Source: Pseudomonas sichuanensis (GTDB taxonomy: Bacteria; Pseudomonadota; Gammaproteobacteria; Pseudomonadales; Pseudomonadaceae). From it: a stretch of 64,000 nucleotides of DNA. This document shows, in pieces, positions 6,690 through 19,271 of this stretch. Both the position numbers and the translations under genes were made by a program. Location: the NCBI RefSeq assembly GCF_003231305.1, contig NZ_QKVM01000002.1, positions 124,001 through 188,000 of the forward strand, read 5' to 3'. Every line of letters starts with the position of its first letter. The first letter of the stretch is position 1. The notes beneath the pieces are model-generated. The model was not told where the DNA came from. It was given only the letters and a program-made list of their open reading frames with translations, and did not search any database.

Positions 6690-7439
6690 ATGTATACGAA
6701 AACGACATTTTCCCGACGACTGACGCGCCTGCTGACCGGTTCACTGGCGGCCCTGTGCCTCATGGCATCCAGTGTTCGCGTCCAGGCGCAGGCTTTCACC
6801 TTGCCTGAACAGCTTATCGGTGTCACCCAAGGGTTTCTTGAATTCACCGTGGAAGATTATCTGGCGACCACCCAGACCGGTGGCCGCTACGAAATCCAGG
6901 TCAACAGGCTCGACCCGCGCCTGCGCATGCCGCTGTGCAGCCAGCAACTTGACGCTTCACTGGAAAGCCCGACCCCGCTGGGCCGGGTCACGGTGAAGGT
7001 GCGCTGCGACAGCGCAGCCCCGTGGACGATCTTCGTGCCCGCCCAGGTACGGCTGCTGCGCGACGTGGTGGTGATGACCCGGCCGCTCAAGCGCGAAAGC
7101 GTGGTCGGCGAAGGCGATATTGCCCTGCGCGAACGCGATGTCGGCACGCTGGGCCCAGGCTATCTGACGCAGATGGACCAGGCGGTAGGCATGAAGCTGC
7201 TACGCCCCACCGTGATTGACCAGGTACTGACCCAGCAACACCTGGAGCAGGCAGAGCTGGTGCGCAAAGGCGATCACGTCGTGATTGTCGCGCGCAGCGG
7301 TACCCTCAGCGTGCGCATGCCGGGCGAAGCCCTGAGCAAAGGTGGCCTGCAGGAACAGATTCGGGTACGCAACCTGAACTCCAAGCGCGTGGTGAAAGCG
7401 CGGGTCACAGGGCCCGGGCAGGTCGAGGTGGCCATGTAG
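6690..7439 (+). CDS. flgA: Flagellar P-ring assembly chaperone FlgA
   Basis: A 249-residue periplasmic chaperone for assembling FlgI into the P ring. Residues 1-34 are a signal peptide ([20 protein letters not shown], cleavage after VQAQA), then the FlgA N-terminal domain and the C-terminal SAF-like domain ([21 protein letters not shown] to [12 protein letters not shown]). ATG at 6690 is needed to supply the arginines before the signal-peptide core. No Shine-Dalgarno is visible, and the promoter at 6661-6677 implies an almost leaderless mRNA. Gene order flgA-flgM-flgN-flgZ is the P. putida flgAMNZ arrangement. Confidence 0.95.
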   Translation: MYTKTTFSRRLTRLLTGSLAALCLMASSVRVQAQAFTLPEQLIGVTQGFLEFTVEDYLATTQTGGRYEIQVNRLDPRLRMPLCSQQLDASLESPTPLGRVTVKVRCDSAAPWTIFVPAQVRLLRDVVVMTRPLKRESVVGEGDIALRERDVGTLGPGYLTQMDQAVGMKLLRPTVIDQVLTQQHLEQAELVRKGDHVVIVARSGTLSVRMPGEALSKGGLQEQIRVRNLNSKRVVKARVTGPGQVEVAM

Positions 7440-7553
7440 CAATATTCACCGCCGGAACACGACAGAAAGCTGGCGGCAGGGAACCGCGCCCCCTAAACTG
7501 TGTCACAAATCGGGCTGCGCAAGCGTGCTGCCAGACAGCACTGCATTCCTGCC

Positions 7554-7580
7554 TAAAGTTTTTTTCGGGCTGGCCGAAAA
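7554..7580 (+). promoter_or_regulatory. sigma28 (FliA) promoter of flgM
   Basis: TAAA at 7554-7557, 15 bases, then GCCGAAAA at 7573-7580, seven of eight matches to the FliA -10 GCCGATAA. Transcription would start about 29 bases upstream of the flgM ATG. It would place the anti-sigma28 gene under sigma28, the classic feedback loop. Confidence 0.82.
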
Positions 7581-7615
7581 CAGGGTATGCGTACAAATAC
7601 CCAGAGGTTTTGATC

Positions 7616-7927
7616 ATGGTCATCGACTTCAGTCGTGTGAATAATTCTCCGCCCAGCACGGGTGGCGTTCGCGGCAATGCCGCGCCTGGCAACGTCGACA
7701 AAACCGACGCCAGCAGCGTAGCGCCCAGCGCCAATGCCAGCGGGGAAGCGGTACACTTCAGCCCAGAAGCCCAGCAGCTGCAGAAGATCAGCGACAGCCT
7801 GCGCGACCAGCCGACCGTCAACAGCGCCCGCGTGGCCGAGTTGAAACAGGCGATCGCAGACGGCAGCTACAAGGTCGACGCCGACCGCGTCGCCAGTAAA
7901 CTGCTTGATTTCGAAGCCCAGCGCTAA
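7616..7927 (+). CDS. flgM: Anti-sigma28 factor FlgM
   Basis: A 103-residue FlgM, which binds FliA until it is exported through the completed hook. The N-terminal half ([10 protein letters not shown], then low-complexity Ser/Thr/Ala) is the disordered export region. The C-terminal half ([15 protein letters not shown], then [32 protein letters not shown]) is the conserved sigma-binding region. ATG at 7616 is preferred to a TTG two codons earlier. It has its own FliA promoter and is followed 47 bases later by flgN. Confidence 0.95.
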   Translation: MVIDFSRVNNSPPSTGGVRGNAAPGNVDKTDASSVAPSANASGEAVHFSPEAQQLQKISDSLRDQPTVNSARVAELKQAIADGSYKVDADRVASKLLDFEAQR

Positions 7928-7974
7928 CCTCCAGGCGCGCTGACTTCAAGGACGCAACACGCCAAGAGTTAGCC

Positions 7975-8442
7975 ATGCACGACATCACTCTGCTGCAACT
8001 GATCGAAAACGACATCGCGCCAACGCAGGAATTGCTCGACCTGCTCCAGAGCGAGACGGTCGCCCTGCACGGGCGCGACATGCCGCTGCTGGAACAGATC
8101 CTGGCCCGCAAGCAGTCGTTGATCATCTTGCTCGAGCAGCAGGGTCGCCGACGCAGCCAGTTGCTGCACGACATCGGCCTCAGCACCGATCGCGCAGGCG
8201 TGCAGGCCCTGGCCGCACAGTCGCCCAATGGCGAGGCCCTGCTGCAACGCCTCGATGCGCTCAGCGCGTTGATGGACGCCTGCCAGAAGGCCAACGAGAC
8301 CAATGGCCAGGTCATCCAGATACAGCAGCGTGCCACGGCCAACCAGGTCAGCATCCTCATGGGCGGCGATTCTCCTTCGCTGTACGACAGCCGTGGCACC
8401 ACCTCGCCGATGGCCAAGCCCCGGGCGCTCAGCCAAGTGTGA
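7975..8442 (+). CDS. flgN: Flagellar export chaperone FlgN
   Basis: A 155-residue, largely helical protein (LLQLIENDIAPTQELLDLLQSETVALHGRDMPLLEQILARKQSLI) matching the FlgN family, the cytoplasmic chaperone for the hook-filament junction proteins FlgK and FlgL. Its C-terminal tail (SPSLYDSRGTTSPMAKPRALSQV) is the unstructured segment typical of FlgN. Position directly after flgM supports the call. Confidence 0.92.
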   Translation: MHDITLLQLIENDIAPTQELLDLLQSETVALHGRDMPLLEQILARKQSLIILLEQQGRRRSQLLHDIGLSTDRAGVQALAAQSPNGEALLQRLDALSALMDACQKANETNGQVIQIQQRATANQVSILMGGDSPSLYDSRGTTSPMAKPRALSQV

Positions 8443-8467
8443 TTTTCCCTGTTCAAGGCACGGAGCA

Positions 8468-8482
8468 TACTGGCAAAATGCC
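8468..8482 (+). promoter_or_regulatory. AmrZ-like site upstream of flgZ
   Basis: TACTGGCAAAATGCC lies 41 bases before the flgZ start. It matches the element upstream of amrZ (22099-22113) at 14 of 15 bases and resembles the AmrZ consensus I recall (GTACTGGCAAAACGCC). Binding is inference. Confidence 0.5.
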
Positions 8483-8523
8483 GTAACTTGCGTGTGTCGT
8501 TTTTGCCTGGAGATTGAGAACCC

Positions 8524-9267
8524 GTGTTCAATGAAACCGATGCCCCCCAGCCACCAAAGGTGCTCACTACCCCTTTGGAAATCGCGGCCAACCTGCGCCA
8601 GCTGCTGGAGAGCCACGACCCGCTGATCATCAGCTTCCATGAGCGCAGCCAGCGGTTCCAGAGCTATGTGGTGCACATCGACCGCGACAACGGCGTTCTG
8701 GCCCTGGATGAAATGATCCCCCGCGATGGCGAGAAGTACATCGAAAACGGCGAACCGTTCCGCGTCGAAGGCTTCCATGACGGCGTACGCATCGCCTGGG
8801 AGTGCGACACACCGCTGACCATCACCGAGATCGACGGCCACCGCTGCTACCGCGGCCCGCTGCCCACCGAAGTCACTTACCATCAGCGCCGCAGCGCCTT
8901 CCGCGCTGCACTCAAGCTGTCGCAGCTGGTCGACATCGTGCTCGACGGCACCCACTTGAAAGGCAACGGCGCACTGCGCGGCAAGCTGCTGGACATCTCT
9001 GCCACCGGCTGCAAATTGCGCTTTGAAGGCAACGTCGAGGAGCGCCTGCAACTGGGCCAGGTGTACGAACGCTTCAAGGCCGCCAACCCGCTAGGCCTGG
9101 TCGACACCATGGTCGAACTGCGCCACTTGCACTTCGAAGAGCGCATCAACACCACCTTTGCCGGTGTACGCTTCCACAACCTAAACGGCCAGGCACAGCG
9201 CAAGATCGAGAGTTTCGTGTATCAGTTGCAGCGCGAAGCACGACGCTTCGACAAAGACGACTACTGA
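8524..9267 (+). CDS. flgZ: c-di-GMP-responsive flagellar brake FlgZ (YcgR family, PilZ domain)
   Basis: A 247-residue two-domain protein: an N-terminal YcgR domain (about 1-115, [17 protein letters not shown]) and a C-terminal PilZ domain with both c-di-GMP signatures, RxxxR at R123-R127 (RSAFR) and DxSxxG at D157-G162 (DISATG). On binding c-di-GMP this family slows or reorients the flagellar motor. The start is GTG at 8524, with GGAG about nine bases upstream. It ends the flgAMNZ cluster before a strong terminator. A candidate AmrZ site precedes it, so it may be adjusted by the same regulator that controls matrix genes. Confidence 0.93.
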   Translation: MFNETDAPQPPKVLTTPLEIAANLRQLLESHDPLIISFHERSQRFQSYVVHIDRDNGVLALDEMIPRDGEKYIENGEPFRVEGFHDGVRIAWECDTPLTITEIDGHRCYRGPLPTEVTYHQRRSAFRAALKLSQLVDIVLDGTHLKGNGALRGKLLDISATGCKLRFEGNVEERLQLGQVYERFKAANPLGLVDTMVELRHLHFEERINTTFAGVRFHNLNGQAQRKIESFVYQLQREARRFDKDDY

Positions 9268-9284
9268 TCAACCGCCAGACATGC

Positions 9285-9312
9285 AAACGCCACCCCTAGG
9301 GTGGCGTTTTTG
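9285..9312 (+). terminator. Terminator shared by flgZ and the MFS gene
   Basis: AAACGCCACC and GGTGGCGTTT form a ten-base-pair stem with a short loop and a T-run on the plus strand; the A-run on the other side lets it also serve the convergent MFS gene. Confidence 0.85.
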
Positions 9313-9357
9313 TTTGCAGCGCTGTGACCGACCGAAGAGACGGTCGGCCGCCACGAC

Positions 9358-10701
9358 CTAATTGAGCGACTTATCGACCTCGGCGCCAGGCTGCACGGCC
9401 GGCTCAACACCTTTCTCATCCGCCTCGGTATCCTCTGCCGCCACCGGCGTCTGCATCACCTCCTGCACGGTCTGCTCATCGACCCGCGGGTCAAGTGCCG
9501 CCGACAGTGGCGAACCGGCCGCCGGCATGGCCACGTGCCCCAGCGGCGCATCCTGTACCTGGTGCAGCCCGGTAACCGCCTTGGGCCGGATACGCCAGAC
9601 CAGCACCAGCGCAAAGAACACGAAGAACGCATACAGCATCTGCGGGCCCAGCAGCTTCATCAGCACCCCGGCCGCCAGCGGCCCGATACAGGCACCCACC
9701 CCATAGGTCACCAGCAGCATGGCGGTCAGCGATACCCGCCGCTCGCTTTCCACATGGTCGTTGGAAAACGCCACGGCCAGCGGATACAGGCAAAACTGCA
9801 GCAGCGAGATCACGAAACCGATACCGAACAACAGCTCCAGCGGCACACCCGGCAGGATCGCCAGGGGCGCCGAGGCCAGCGCCAGGCCGATTGCCACGCT
9901 GCGGATCAGCACCGCGCGGTCATAGCGGTCGGACAACCAGCCCAGCGGCCATTGCACCACCAGGCCGGCCAGGATGCAGCTACCCATGAACAGACCGATC
10001 TGCTCGGTGGACATGCCCTGGCTGGTGGCATACAGCGGTGCCAGACCATAGAACGAACCGACGATCAGCCCTGAGCCCAGCACTGTGGAGAGCGATTGCG
10101 GCACCCGCTTGATGAAGAACTTCGGCTCCATCGGTGCCGGGCGCAAGGGTGCGGGGTGGATGCGCCGGGTCATGGCCACGGGCACCAGGCACAGGGCAAA
10201 GCACATGGCTACCAGCATCAGCAGCTCCGGCCCCAGCTGTGGGTGCACCACGAGAATCAGCTGGCCCAGCACCAGCCCCAGATAAGACGCGATCATGTAG
10301 CCGCTGAACACCGCGCCACGGTGCTTGGCATCGGCCTGCTCGTTGAGCCAGCTTTCGATGACCATGTACTGGCACATCATCCCCAGGCCGACGATCATCC
10401 GCAGCCCGATCCAGGCCGGTAGCCAACTGGTCAGGCCATGCCCGAGCACCGCCGCACAGACGATGCCGGCACAGGTGGCATAGGCGCGAATGTGCCCGAC
10501 CCGGCCAATCAGCCGGTGGCCGACCTTGCCGCCCACCGCCAGGCCGAAATAGTTGGCCGCCATCAACGCGCCGATCCACAGGCTGTCGACGTGATCGGCG
10601 GCGAGGCGCAAGGCCAGGTAAGTACTGAGCAGGCCCGAGCCGATCAGCATCATCAAGGCAGCGAAGTACAGCGACTGAAACGGCTTCCAGATATTTCGCA
10701 T
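9358..10701 (-). CDS. MFS transporter of the YcaD type
   Basis: A 447-residue protein with about twelve hydrophobic segments ending in a roughly 55-residue acidic cytoplasmic tail. MRNIWKPFQSLYFAALMMLI, GLMAANYFGLAVGGKVGHRL-type loop 2-3 (ANYFGLAVGGKVGHRLIGR) and ESWLNEQADAKHRGAVFSGY place it in the YcaD-like branch of the major facilitator superfamily. The substrate is unknown. The ATG at 10701 starts the first membrane helix; upstream extension in frame looks non-coding. It lies beside a glutamine-synthetase-like gene, which may hint at an amine substrate, but the 129-base gap gives no proof of co-transcription. Confidence 0.85.
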   Translation of the reverse strand: MRNIWKPFQSLYFAALMMLIGSGLLSTYLALRLAADHVDSLWIGALMAANYFGLAVGGKVGHRLIGRVGHIRAYATCAGIVCAAVLGHGLTSWLPAWIGLRMIVGLGMMCQYMVIESWLNEQADAKHRGAVFSGYMIASYLGLVLGQLILVVHPQLGPELLMLVAMCFALCLVPVAMTRRIHPAPLRPAPMEPKFFIKRVPQSLSTVLGSGLIVGSFYGLAPLYATSQGMSTEQIGLFMGSCILAGLVVQWPLGWLSDRYDRAVLIRSVAIGLALASAPLAILPGVPLELLFGIGFVISLLQFCLYPLAVAFSNDHVESERRVSLTAMLLVTYGVGACIGPLAAGVLMKLLGPQMLYAFFVFFALVLVWRIRPKAVTGLHQVQDAPLGHVAMPAAGSPLSAALDPRVDEQTVQEVMQTPVAAEDTEADEKGVEPAVQPGAEVDKSLN

Positions 10702-10830
10702 ACGTCCCGTGGGCTCCTGGCGCAGGTGGCGGTGGGTTGCTGGCAAGCATAAAAGCAAATCCGCCGCGACGCAGGCCCCCGCAGGCGAAAAAGATCGCCA
10801 ACGGCGGGCCCGTTACAGCTTGCGTCGCGC

Positions 10831-12174
10831 TCAGGCCTGCGCCGCCAGCACTCGCCGCTCCCAGGGCGTGATCTCGTCGAGGAAATCGCTCAGTTCGAGC
10901 GTCTTGGTGGCGATATAACCTTCGATGAACTCGCTGCCGAACAGCTCATGGGCCAGCGCACTGTGCTTGAGGCGCTGCAGCGCTGCATGCAGGGTGCAGG
11001 GCAGGCTCAGGTGCTCGGGCACTTCGAATTCGCCCTGGATCGCGGGCGTTGGGGCGATTTGCTGCTCGATGCCATGCAGGCCGGCGGCAAGGCTGGCGGC
11101 AATGGCCAGGTAGGGGTTGGCGTCGGCGCCGGGCAGGCGATTCTCCACCCGCCGCGCCACTGGCGAGCTGGCCGGAATGCGCAGGCCGGCGGCGCGGTTG
11201 TCGTGCGACCAGCAGGCGTTGTTCGGCGAAGCGTAAGGGTGGCACAAGCGCTGGTACGAATTGACGTTGGGCGCGAACAGCACGGTGAAGTCGGCCAGGC
11301 AGGCCTGCAGGCCACCAATGAAATGATGGAAGGTGTCGGTCGCCCTGCCCTGCTCATCGCTGAACACGTTGCGCCCACTGGCGATGTCCACCAGGCTCTG
11401 GTGAATGTGCATCGAACTGCCAGGCGTATGCGCCAGCGGCTTGGCCATGCACACCACGGTCAGGCCATGGCGCAGCGCCACCTCCTTGAGCAGGTGCTTG
11501 AACAGCAAGGTCTGATCAGCCAGCAGCAGCGGGTCGCCATGCAACAGGTTGATCTCGAACTGGCTGACACCCATCTCGTGCATGAAGGTGTCGCGCGGCA
11601 GGCCCAGCGCCGCCATGCACCGGTACACCTCGCTGAAAAACGGCCGCAGGCCGTTGTTGGAGCTGACACTGAATGCCGAATGGCCCATCTCCCGGCGGCC
11701 ATCCTTGCCCAGCGGCGGCTGGAACGGCAGTTGCGGGTCGCTGTTGGGGGCGAACACGAAGAACTCGAGCTCGGTCGCCACCACCGGCGCCAGGCCATGC
11801 TCGGCGTAGCGGGCAATCACCGCCTTGAGCTGGCCGCGGCTGGACAGCGGCGACGGCGTGCCGTCGAGTTCGACCGCATCGCAGATGGCCAGGGCCCGAG
11901 GCTCGTCACTCCAGGGCAGGCGATGGATCTGCGCAGGGTCAGCCACCAGCGCCAGGTCGCTGTCGTCGCTGCCATAGTATTTCGCCGCCGGGTAGCCACC
12001 CATGATGCATTGCAGCAGCACCCCGCGCGCCATCTGCAGACGCCGGCCTTCGAGGAAGCCTTCGGCGGTCATGACCTTGCCGCGGGGTACGCCATTGAGG
12101 TCGGGGGTGACGCACTCGATTTCATCGATGCCCTTGAGGAACGCGGCCTGGTTGCGTGGGCCTTCGGTCGTCAT
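10831..12174 (-). CDS. Glutamine synthetase family protein, probable gamma-glutamyl-polyamine ligase
   Basis: A 447-residue protein with the glutamine-synthetase fold: an N-terminal beta-grasp (IDEIECVTPDLNGVPRGK), the catalytic ELEFFVF segment, GSSMHIHQSL and NPYLAIAASLAAG. The length and the N-terminus are those of the PuuA/SpuI/PauA group that joins glutamate to putrescine or other polyamines rather than of the GlnA of ammonia assimilation; no adenylylation-loop GlnA signature is seen. ATG at 12174 is preceded by AAGGAC. Substrate assignment is inference; other monoamines are possible. Confidence 0.82.
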   Translation of the reverse strand: MTTEGPRNQAAFLKGIDEIECVTPDLNGVPRGKVMTAEGFLEGRRLQMARGVLLQCIMGGYPAAKYYGSDDSDLALVADPAQIHRLPWSDEPRALAICDAVELDGTPSPLSSRGQLKAVIARYAEHGLAPVVATELEFFVFAPNSDPQLPFQPPLGKDGRREMGHSAFSVSSNNGLRPFFSEVYRCMAALGLPRDTFMHEMGVSQFEINLLHGDPLLLADQTLLFKHLLKEVALRHGLTVVCMAKPLAHTPGSSMHIHQSLVDIASGRNVFSDEQGRATDTFHHFIGGLQACLADFTVLFAPNVNSYQRLCHPYASPNNACWSHDNRAAGLRIPASSPVARRVENRLPGADANPYLAIAASLAAGLHGIEQQIAPTPAIQGEFEVPEHLSLPCTLHAALQRLKHSALAHELFGSEFIEGYIATKTLELSDFLDEITPWERRVLAAQA

Positions 12175-12308
12175 GACGCTGTCCTTCTTGTTGTGTTGGC
12201 ATGCCGGGAATGGCGACGCACACAACATAGGCCGGGGGTGTTTAAAATATCAAGCACCCGACCCTGCTGAGCATTCCCGCGCAAGCGGCGGCCCTCCGCG
12301 AGCCCGGG

Positions 12309-12797
12309 CTATTGCTCACGCAAGGTCATGCCATTGGCCGGCAACGGCAACGCAGTCTTGTAGCGCACCTGCTTGAGGGCAAAGCTGGAGCGGATGTTGG
12401 CCACCCCCGGCAAGCGGGTCAGGTAGTCGAGAAAACGCTCCAGCGCCTGGATGCTGGGCAGCAGCACCCGCAGCAGGTAATCCGGGTCGCCGGTCATCAG
12501 GTAGCACTCCATCACTTCGGGGCGCTCGGCGATTTCTTCTTCGAAACGGTGCAACGACTGCTCCACCTGCTTCTCCAGGCTGACATGGATGAACACGTTG
12601 ACGTCCAGCCCCAGCGCCTCGGGCGACAACAGGGTGACTTGCTGGCGGATCACCCCCAGCTCTTCCATGGCCTTGACCCGGTTGAAACAGGGGGTGGGGG
12701 ACAGATTGACCGAGCGCGCAAGCTCCGCGTTGGTGATCCGCGCGTTTTCCTGAAGGCTGTTGAGAATGCCGATATCCGTGCGATCCAGTTTGCGCAT
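12309..12797 (-). CDS. bkdR: Lrp/AsnC-family activator BkdR
   Basis: A 162-residue Lrp-type regulator: N-terminal helix-turn-helix ([43 protein letters not shown]) and a C-terminal RAM/ACT-like ligand domain ([21 protein letters not shown]). It is divergent from bkdA1 with a 197-base gap, exactly the P. putida layout in which BkdR activates the bkd operon in the presence of branched-chain amino acids. Residues and length match BkdR of P. putida as I recall it. Confidence 0.95.
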   Translation of the reverse strand: MRKLDRTDIGILNSLQENARITNAELARSVNLSPTPCFNRVKAMEELGVIRQQVTLLSPEALGLDVNVFIHVSLEKQVEQSLHRFEEEIAERPEVMECYLMTGDPDYLLRVLLPSIQALERFLDYLTRLPGVANIRSSFALKQVRYKTALPLPANGMTLREQ

Positions 12798-14227
<1,430 letters not shown>

Positions 14228-14228
14228 G

Positions 14229-15287
<1,059 letters not shown>

Positions 15288-16556
15288 ATGGGCACGCACG
15301 TCATCAAGATGCCGGATATCGGTGAAGGCATCGCGCAGGTCGAGTTGGTCGAGTGGTTCGTCAAGGTCGGCGACATGATCGCCGAAGATCAGGTAGTGGC
15401 CGATGTCATGACCGACAAGGCCACCGTGGAAATCCCTTCGCCGGTCAGCGGCAAGGTGCTGGCCCTGGGCGGCCAGCCGGGTGAAGTGATGGCGGTCGGC
15501 AGCGAGCTGATCCGCATCGAAGTCGAAGGCAGCGGCAACCATGTCGATACGCCACAGAGCAAGCCAGTGGAGGCGCCTGCCGCGCCCGTGAAGGCCGAAG
15601 CCAAGCCCGAGCCACGCGTCGAAACCGCGCCTCAGGTTGCAGCGAGCCACACCAGCGCACCGATCGTGCCGCGCGAAGCGCACGACAAGCCACTGGCCTC
15701 GCCCGCCGTGCGCAAACGTGCGCTGGATGCCGGTATCGAACTGCGTTACGTGCATGGCAGCGGCCCTGCCGAGCGCATCCTGCATGAGGACCTCGATGCC
15801 TTCATCAGCAAACCGCAAAGCAACAGCGGGCAAGCACCGGGCGGTTACGGCAAGCGCACCGACAGCGAACAGGTGCCGGTGATCGGCCTGCGCCGCAAGA
15901 TCGCCCAGCGCATGCAGGACGCCAAGCGCCGCGTCGCCCACTTCAGCTACGTCGAGGAAATCGACGTCACTGCGCTCGAAGCCCTGCGCCAGCAACTCAA
16001 TGCCAAGCACGGCGACAGCCGTGGCAAGCTGACCCTGCTGCCGTTCCTGGTGCGCGCCATGGTCGTCGCCCTGCGCGACTTCCCGCAGATCAACGCCACC
16101 TACGACGACGAGGCCCAGGTCATCACCCGCCACGGTGCGGTGCATGTGGGCATCGCCACCCAGGGTGACAACGGCCTGATGGTGCCGGTGCTGCGCCATG
16201 CCGAAGCCGGCAGCCTGTGGAGCAACGCCAGCGAGATCGCCCGTGTAGCCCACGCCGCACGCAACAACAAAGCCACCCGTGAAGAACTGTCCGGCTCGAC
16301 CATTACCCTGACCAGCCTCGGCGCGCTGGGCGGCATCGTCAGCACACCCGTGGTCAACACCCCGGAAGTGGCGATCGTCGGCGTCAACCGCATGGTCGAA
16401 CGGCCGGTGGTGATCGATGGCCAGATCGTCGTGCGCAAGATGATGAACCTGTCCAGCTCGTTCGACCATCGCGTGGTCGACGGCATGGATGCCGCACTGT
16501 TCATCCAGGCCGTGCGCGGCCTGCTGGAACAACCTGCCTGCCTGTTCGTGGAGTGA
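15288..16556 (+). CDS. bkdB: Branched-chain 2-oxo acid dehydrogenase E2 (lipoamide acyltransferase)
   Basis: A 422-residue E2 core. One N-terminal lipoyl domain with the lipoylated Lys44 in [10 protein letters not shown], an Ala/Pro-rich linker (about 85-135), a peripheral-subunit-binding domain ([23 protein letters not shown]) and the catalytic domain ending in [15 protein letters not shown], whose His and Asp are the active-site residues. It transfers the acyl group from lipoamide to CoA. The ATG directly follows the bkdA2 stop. Confidence 0.97.
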   Translation: MGTHVIKMPDIGEGIAQVELVEWFVKVGDMIAEDQVVADVMTDKATVEIPSPVSGKVLALGGQPGEVMAVGSELIRIEVEGSGNHVDTPQSKPVEAPAAPVKAEAKPEPRVETAPQVAASHTSAPIVPREAHDKPLASPAVRKRALDAGIELRYVHGSGPAERILHEDLDAFISKPQSNSGQAPGGYGKRTDSEQVPVIGLRRKIAQRMQDAKRRVAHFSYVEEIDVTALEALRQQLNAKHGDSRGKLTLLPFLVRAMVVALRDFPQINATYDDEAQVITRHGAVHVGIATQGDNGLMVPVLRHAEAGSLWSNASEIARVAHAARNNKATREELSGSTITLTSLGALGGIVSTPVVNTPEVAIVGVNRMVERPVVIDGQIVVRKMMNLSSSFDHRVVDGMDAALFIQAVRGLLEQPACLFVE

Positions 16557-16558
16557 CC

Positions 16559-17938
<1,380 letters not shown>

Positions 17939-17967
17939 AAACACTGAAGCGGCAATAGCCGATTTGG

Positions 17968-18001
17968 CCCGCAGCGTTACCAGGCGCTGCGGGCATTTTT
18001 T
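17968..18001 (+). terminator. Terminator of the bkd operon
   Basis: CCCGCAGCG and CGCTGCGGG pair with an eight-base loop, followed by a run of seven T on the plus strand, 30 bases past the lpdV stop. Confidence 0.88.
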
Positions 18002-18999
18002 TATTCGACGATGGCGTTCTTGCCGGCCGCCTTGGCCCGGTACAGCGCTTTGTCGGCACGGGCCAGCAAGGCGCGTTGATCCTCCCCGTCCTGCCATTGC
18101 ACCACGCCGTAGCTCATGGTCAGCTGGCAATCGCCCACCGGCGCCATGGACGCCACGGCCTGGCGTATCCTGCGCGCGGCTTCGCGGGCTTCCTCCAGGG
18201 CCGTCTGCGGCAGCACCGCCACGAACTCATCCCCGCCCCAACGTGCCAACAGGTCCTGGGCACGCAGGCACTCGCGGATGCACTCGGTCACCTCCACCAG
18301 CGCAGCATCGCCACGGGCGTGACCATGCAGGTCATTGATCGGCTTGAAGTCATCCAGGTCCATGGCGATGACCGCCAGGGGCTGGCGGTAGCGACGGGCG
18401 CGCTCGCATTCCTGCTCCAGGGTCTTTTCCAGGCGATAGCGATTGGCGGTACGGGTCAGTGCATCACGCTCGGCCAGTTCACGGTTTTCGTCGAGCTGAC
18501 GCTGCAACTGCTGGTTGACCCAGGACAGCTCGCGGGTGCGCTCGGCCACCTGGCTCTCCAGCGACTGATTGCGTTGCTCCAGTTCGGCGACCAGGCGCTT
18601 GCCGGCATCGATGTTGCGGTGGGCGCCGAGCATGCGTGCCACCGAGCCATCCTCGTTGCGGGCGATGATGTGGCCGCTGTCCTCGATCCACAGGTAGCTG
18701 CCGTCCTGGCAGCGGCAGCGATACTCGATACGGTAGCGCTCATTGCGCTGGTTGATGTAGGCCTCGAAGTGGGCCATTACCCGGGGGAAGTCCTCCGGGT
18801 GGATCACGCTCTCCCAGGTCAGGACCGAATTGGCCATCGAGTGGCTGGCGTAACCCAGCATCGCGTACCAGCCCGGGTTACGGTAGACGTAGCCACTGTT
18901 GGCATCCCAGTCCCAGATGCCGTCGCTGATCAGGTCGAACAAAGTGTGCAGTTGCTGCTGGCTGAAGCCGGCCGGTACCGGCCCTGGTGCCTGACTCAT
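18001..18999 (-). CDS. PAS-GGDEF diguanylate cyclase
   Basis: A 332-residue cytoplasmic signalling protein. Residues about 13-130 form a PAS domain (LFDLISDGIWDWDANSGYVY ... YRIEYRCRCQDGSYLWIEDSG, with a PAC tail), about 130-180 a coiled coil (LVAELEQRNQSLESQVAERTREL), and 180-332 a GGDEF domain. The active-site motif GGDEF is intact at 255-259 and an inhibitory I-site RxxD (RAQD) lies at 246-249, so product feedback is expected. It should synthesise c-di-GMP in response to an unknown PAS signal. No membrane segment is seen. ATG at 18999 has a GGAG upstream. Confidence 0.92.
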   Translation of the reverse strand: MSQAPGPVPAGFSQQQLHTLFDLISDGIWDWDANSGYVYRNPGWYAMLGYASHSMANSVLTWESVIHPEDFPRVMAHFEAYINQRNERYRIEYRCRCQDGSYLWIEDSGHIIARNEDGSVARMLGAHRNIDAGKRLVAELEQRNQSLESQVAERTRELSWVNQQLQRQLDENRELAERDALTRTANRYRLEKTLEQECERARRYRQPLAVIAMDLDDFKPINDLHGHARGDAALVEVTECIRECLRAQDLLARWGGDEFVAVLPQTALEEAREAARRIRQAVASMAPVGDCQLTMSYGVVQWQDGEDQRALLARADKALYRAKAAGKNAIVE

Positions 19000-19100
19000 G
19001 GACGCTCTCCTTGGTATCCGGCAACTGCGCCCCGGTCACGGTGCTGCGGACGTTCATCGTGATTGCCGCAGTCGGCAATCCTGTTCCTCTGGGGGGCAAG

Positions 19101-19114
19101 CATATGCCCAGTAC
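19101..19114 (-). promoter_or_regulatory. Weak AmrZ-like element upstream of the diguanylate cyclase gene
   Basis: On the minus strand GTACTGGGCATATG starts with the same seven bases (GTACTGG) as the amrZ upstream element but diverges afterwards. It lies about 105 bases upstream of the gene. Confidence 0.25.
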
Positions 19115-19180
19115 AGCGTTGCCGGAATAGCCCAGGCGGGGTATTTCGACGAGTTGGCGCGCTGGCACAGCTTTTGCCCC

Positions 19181-19206
19181 TGTGGGAGCGGGTTTGAACC
19201 GCGAAT
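19181..19206. repeat. Single REP-like element (variant)
   Basis: TGTGGGAGCGGGTTTGAACC then GCGAAT: the GTGGGAGC head and a palindromic core, here GGGTTTGAACC. One copy without an inverted partner, between the divergent GGDEF gene and the 172-residue protein gene. Confidence 0.6.
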
Positions 19207-19271
19207 GCGTCGGTACTTCCAACAACACTTCTGCGGATAGGTCGCAGGGGCGAAACATTCAAGGAGGAGAC

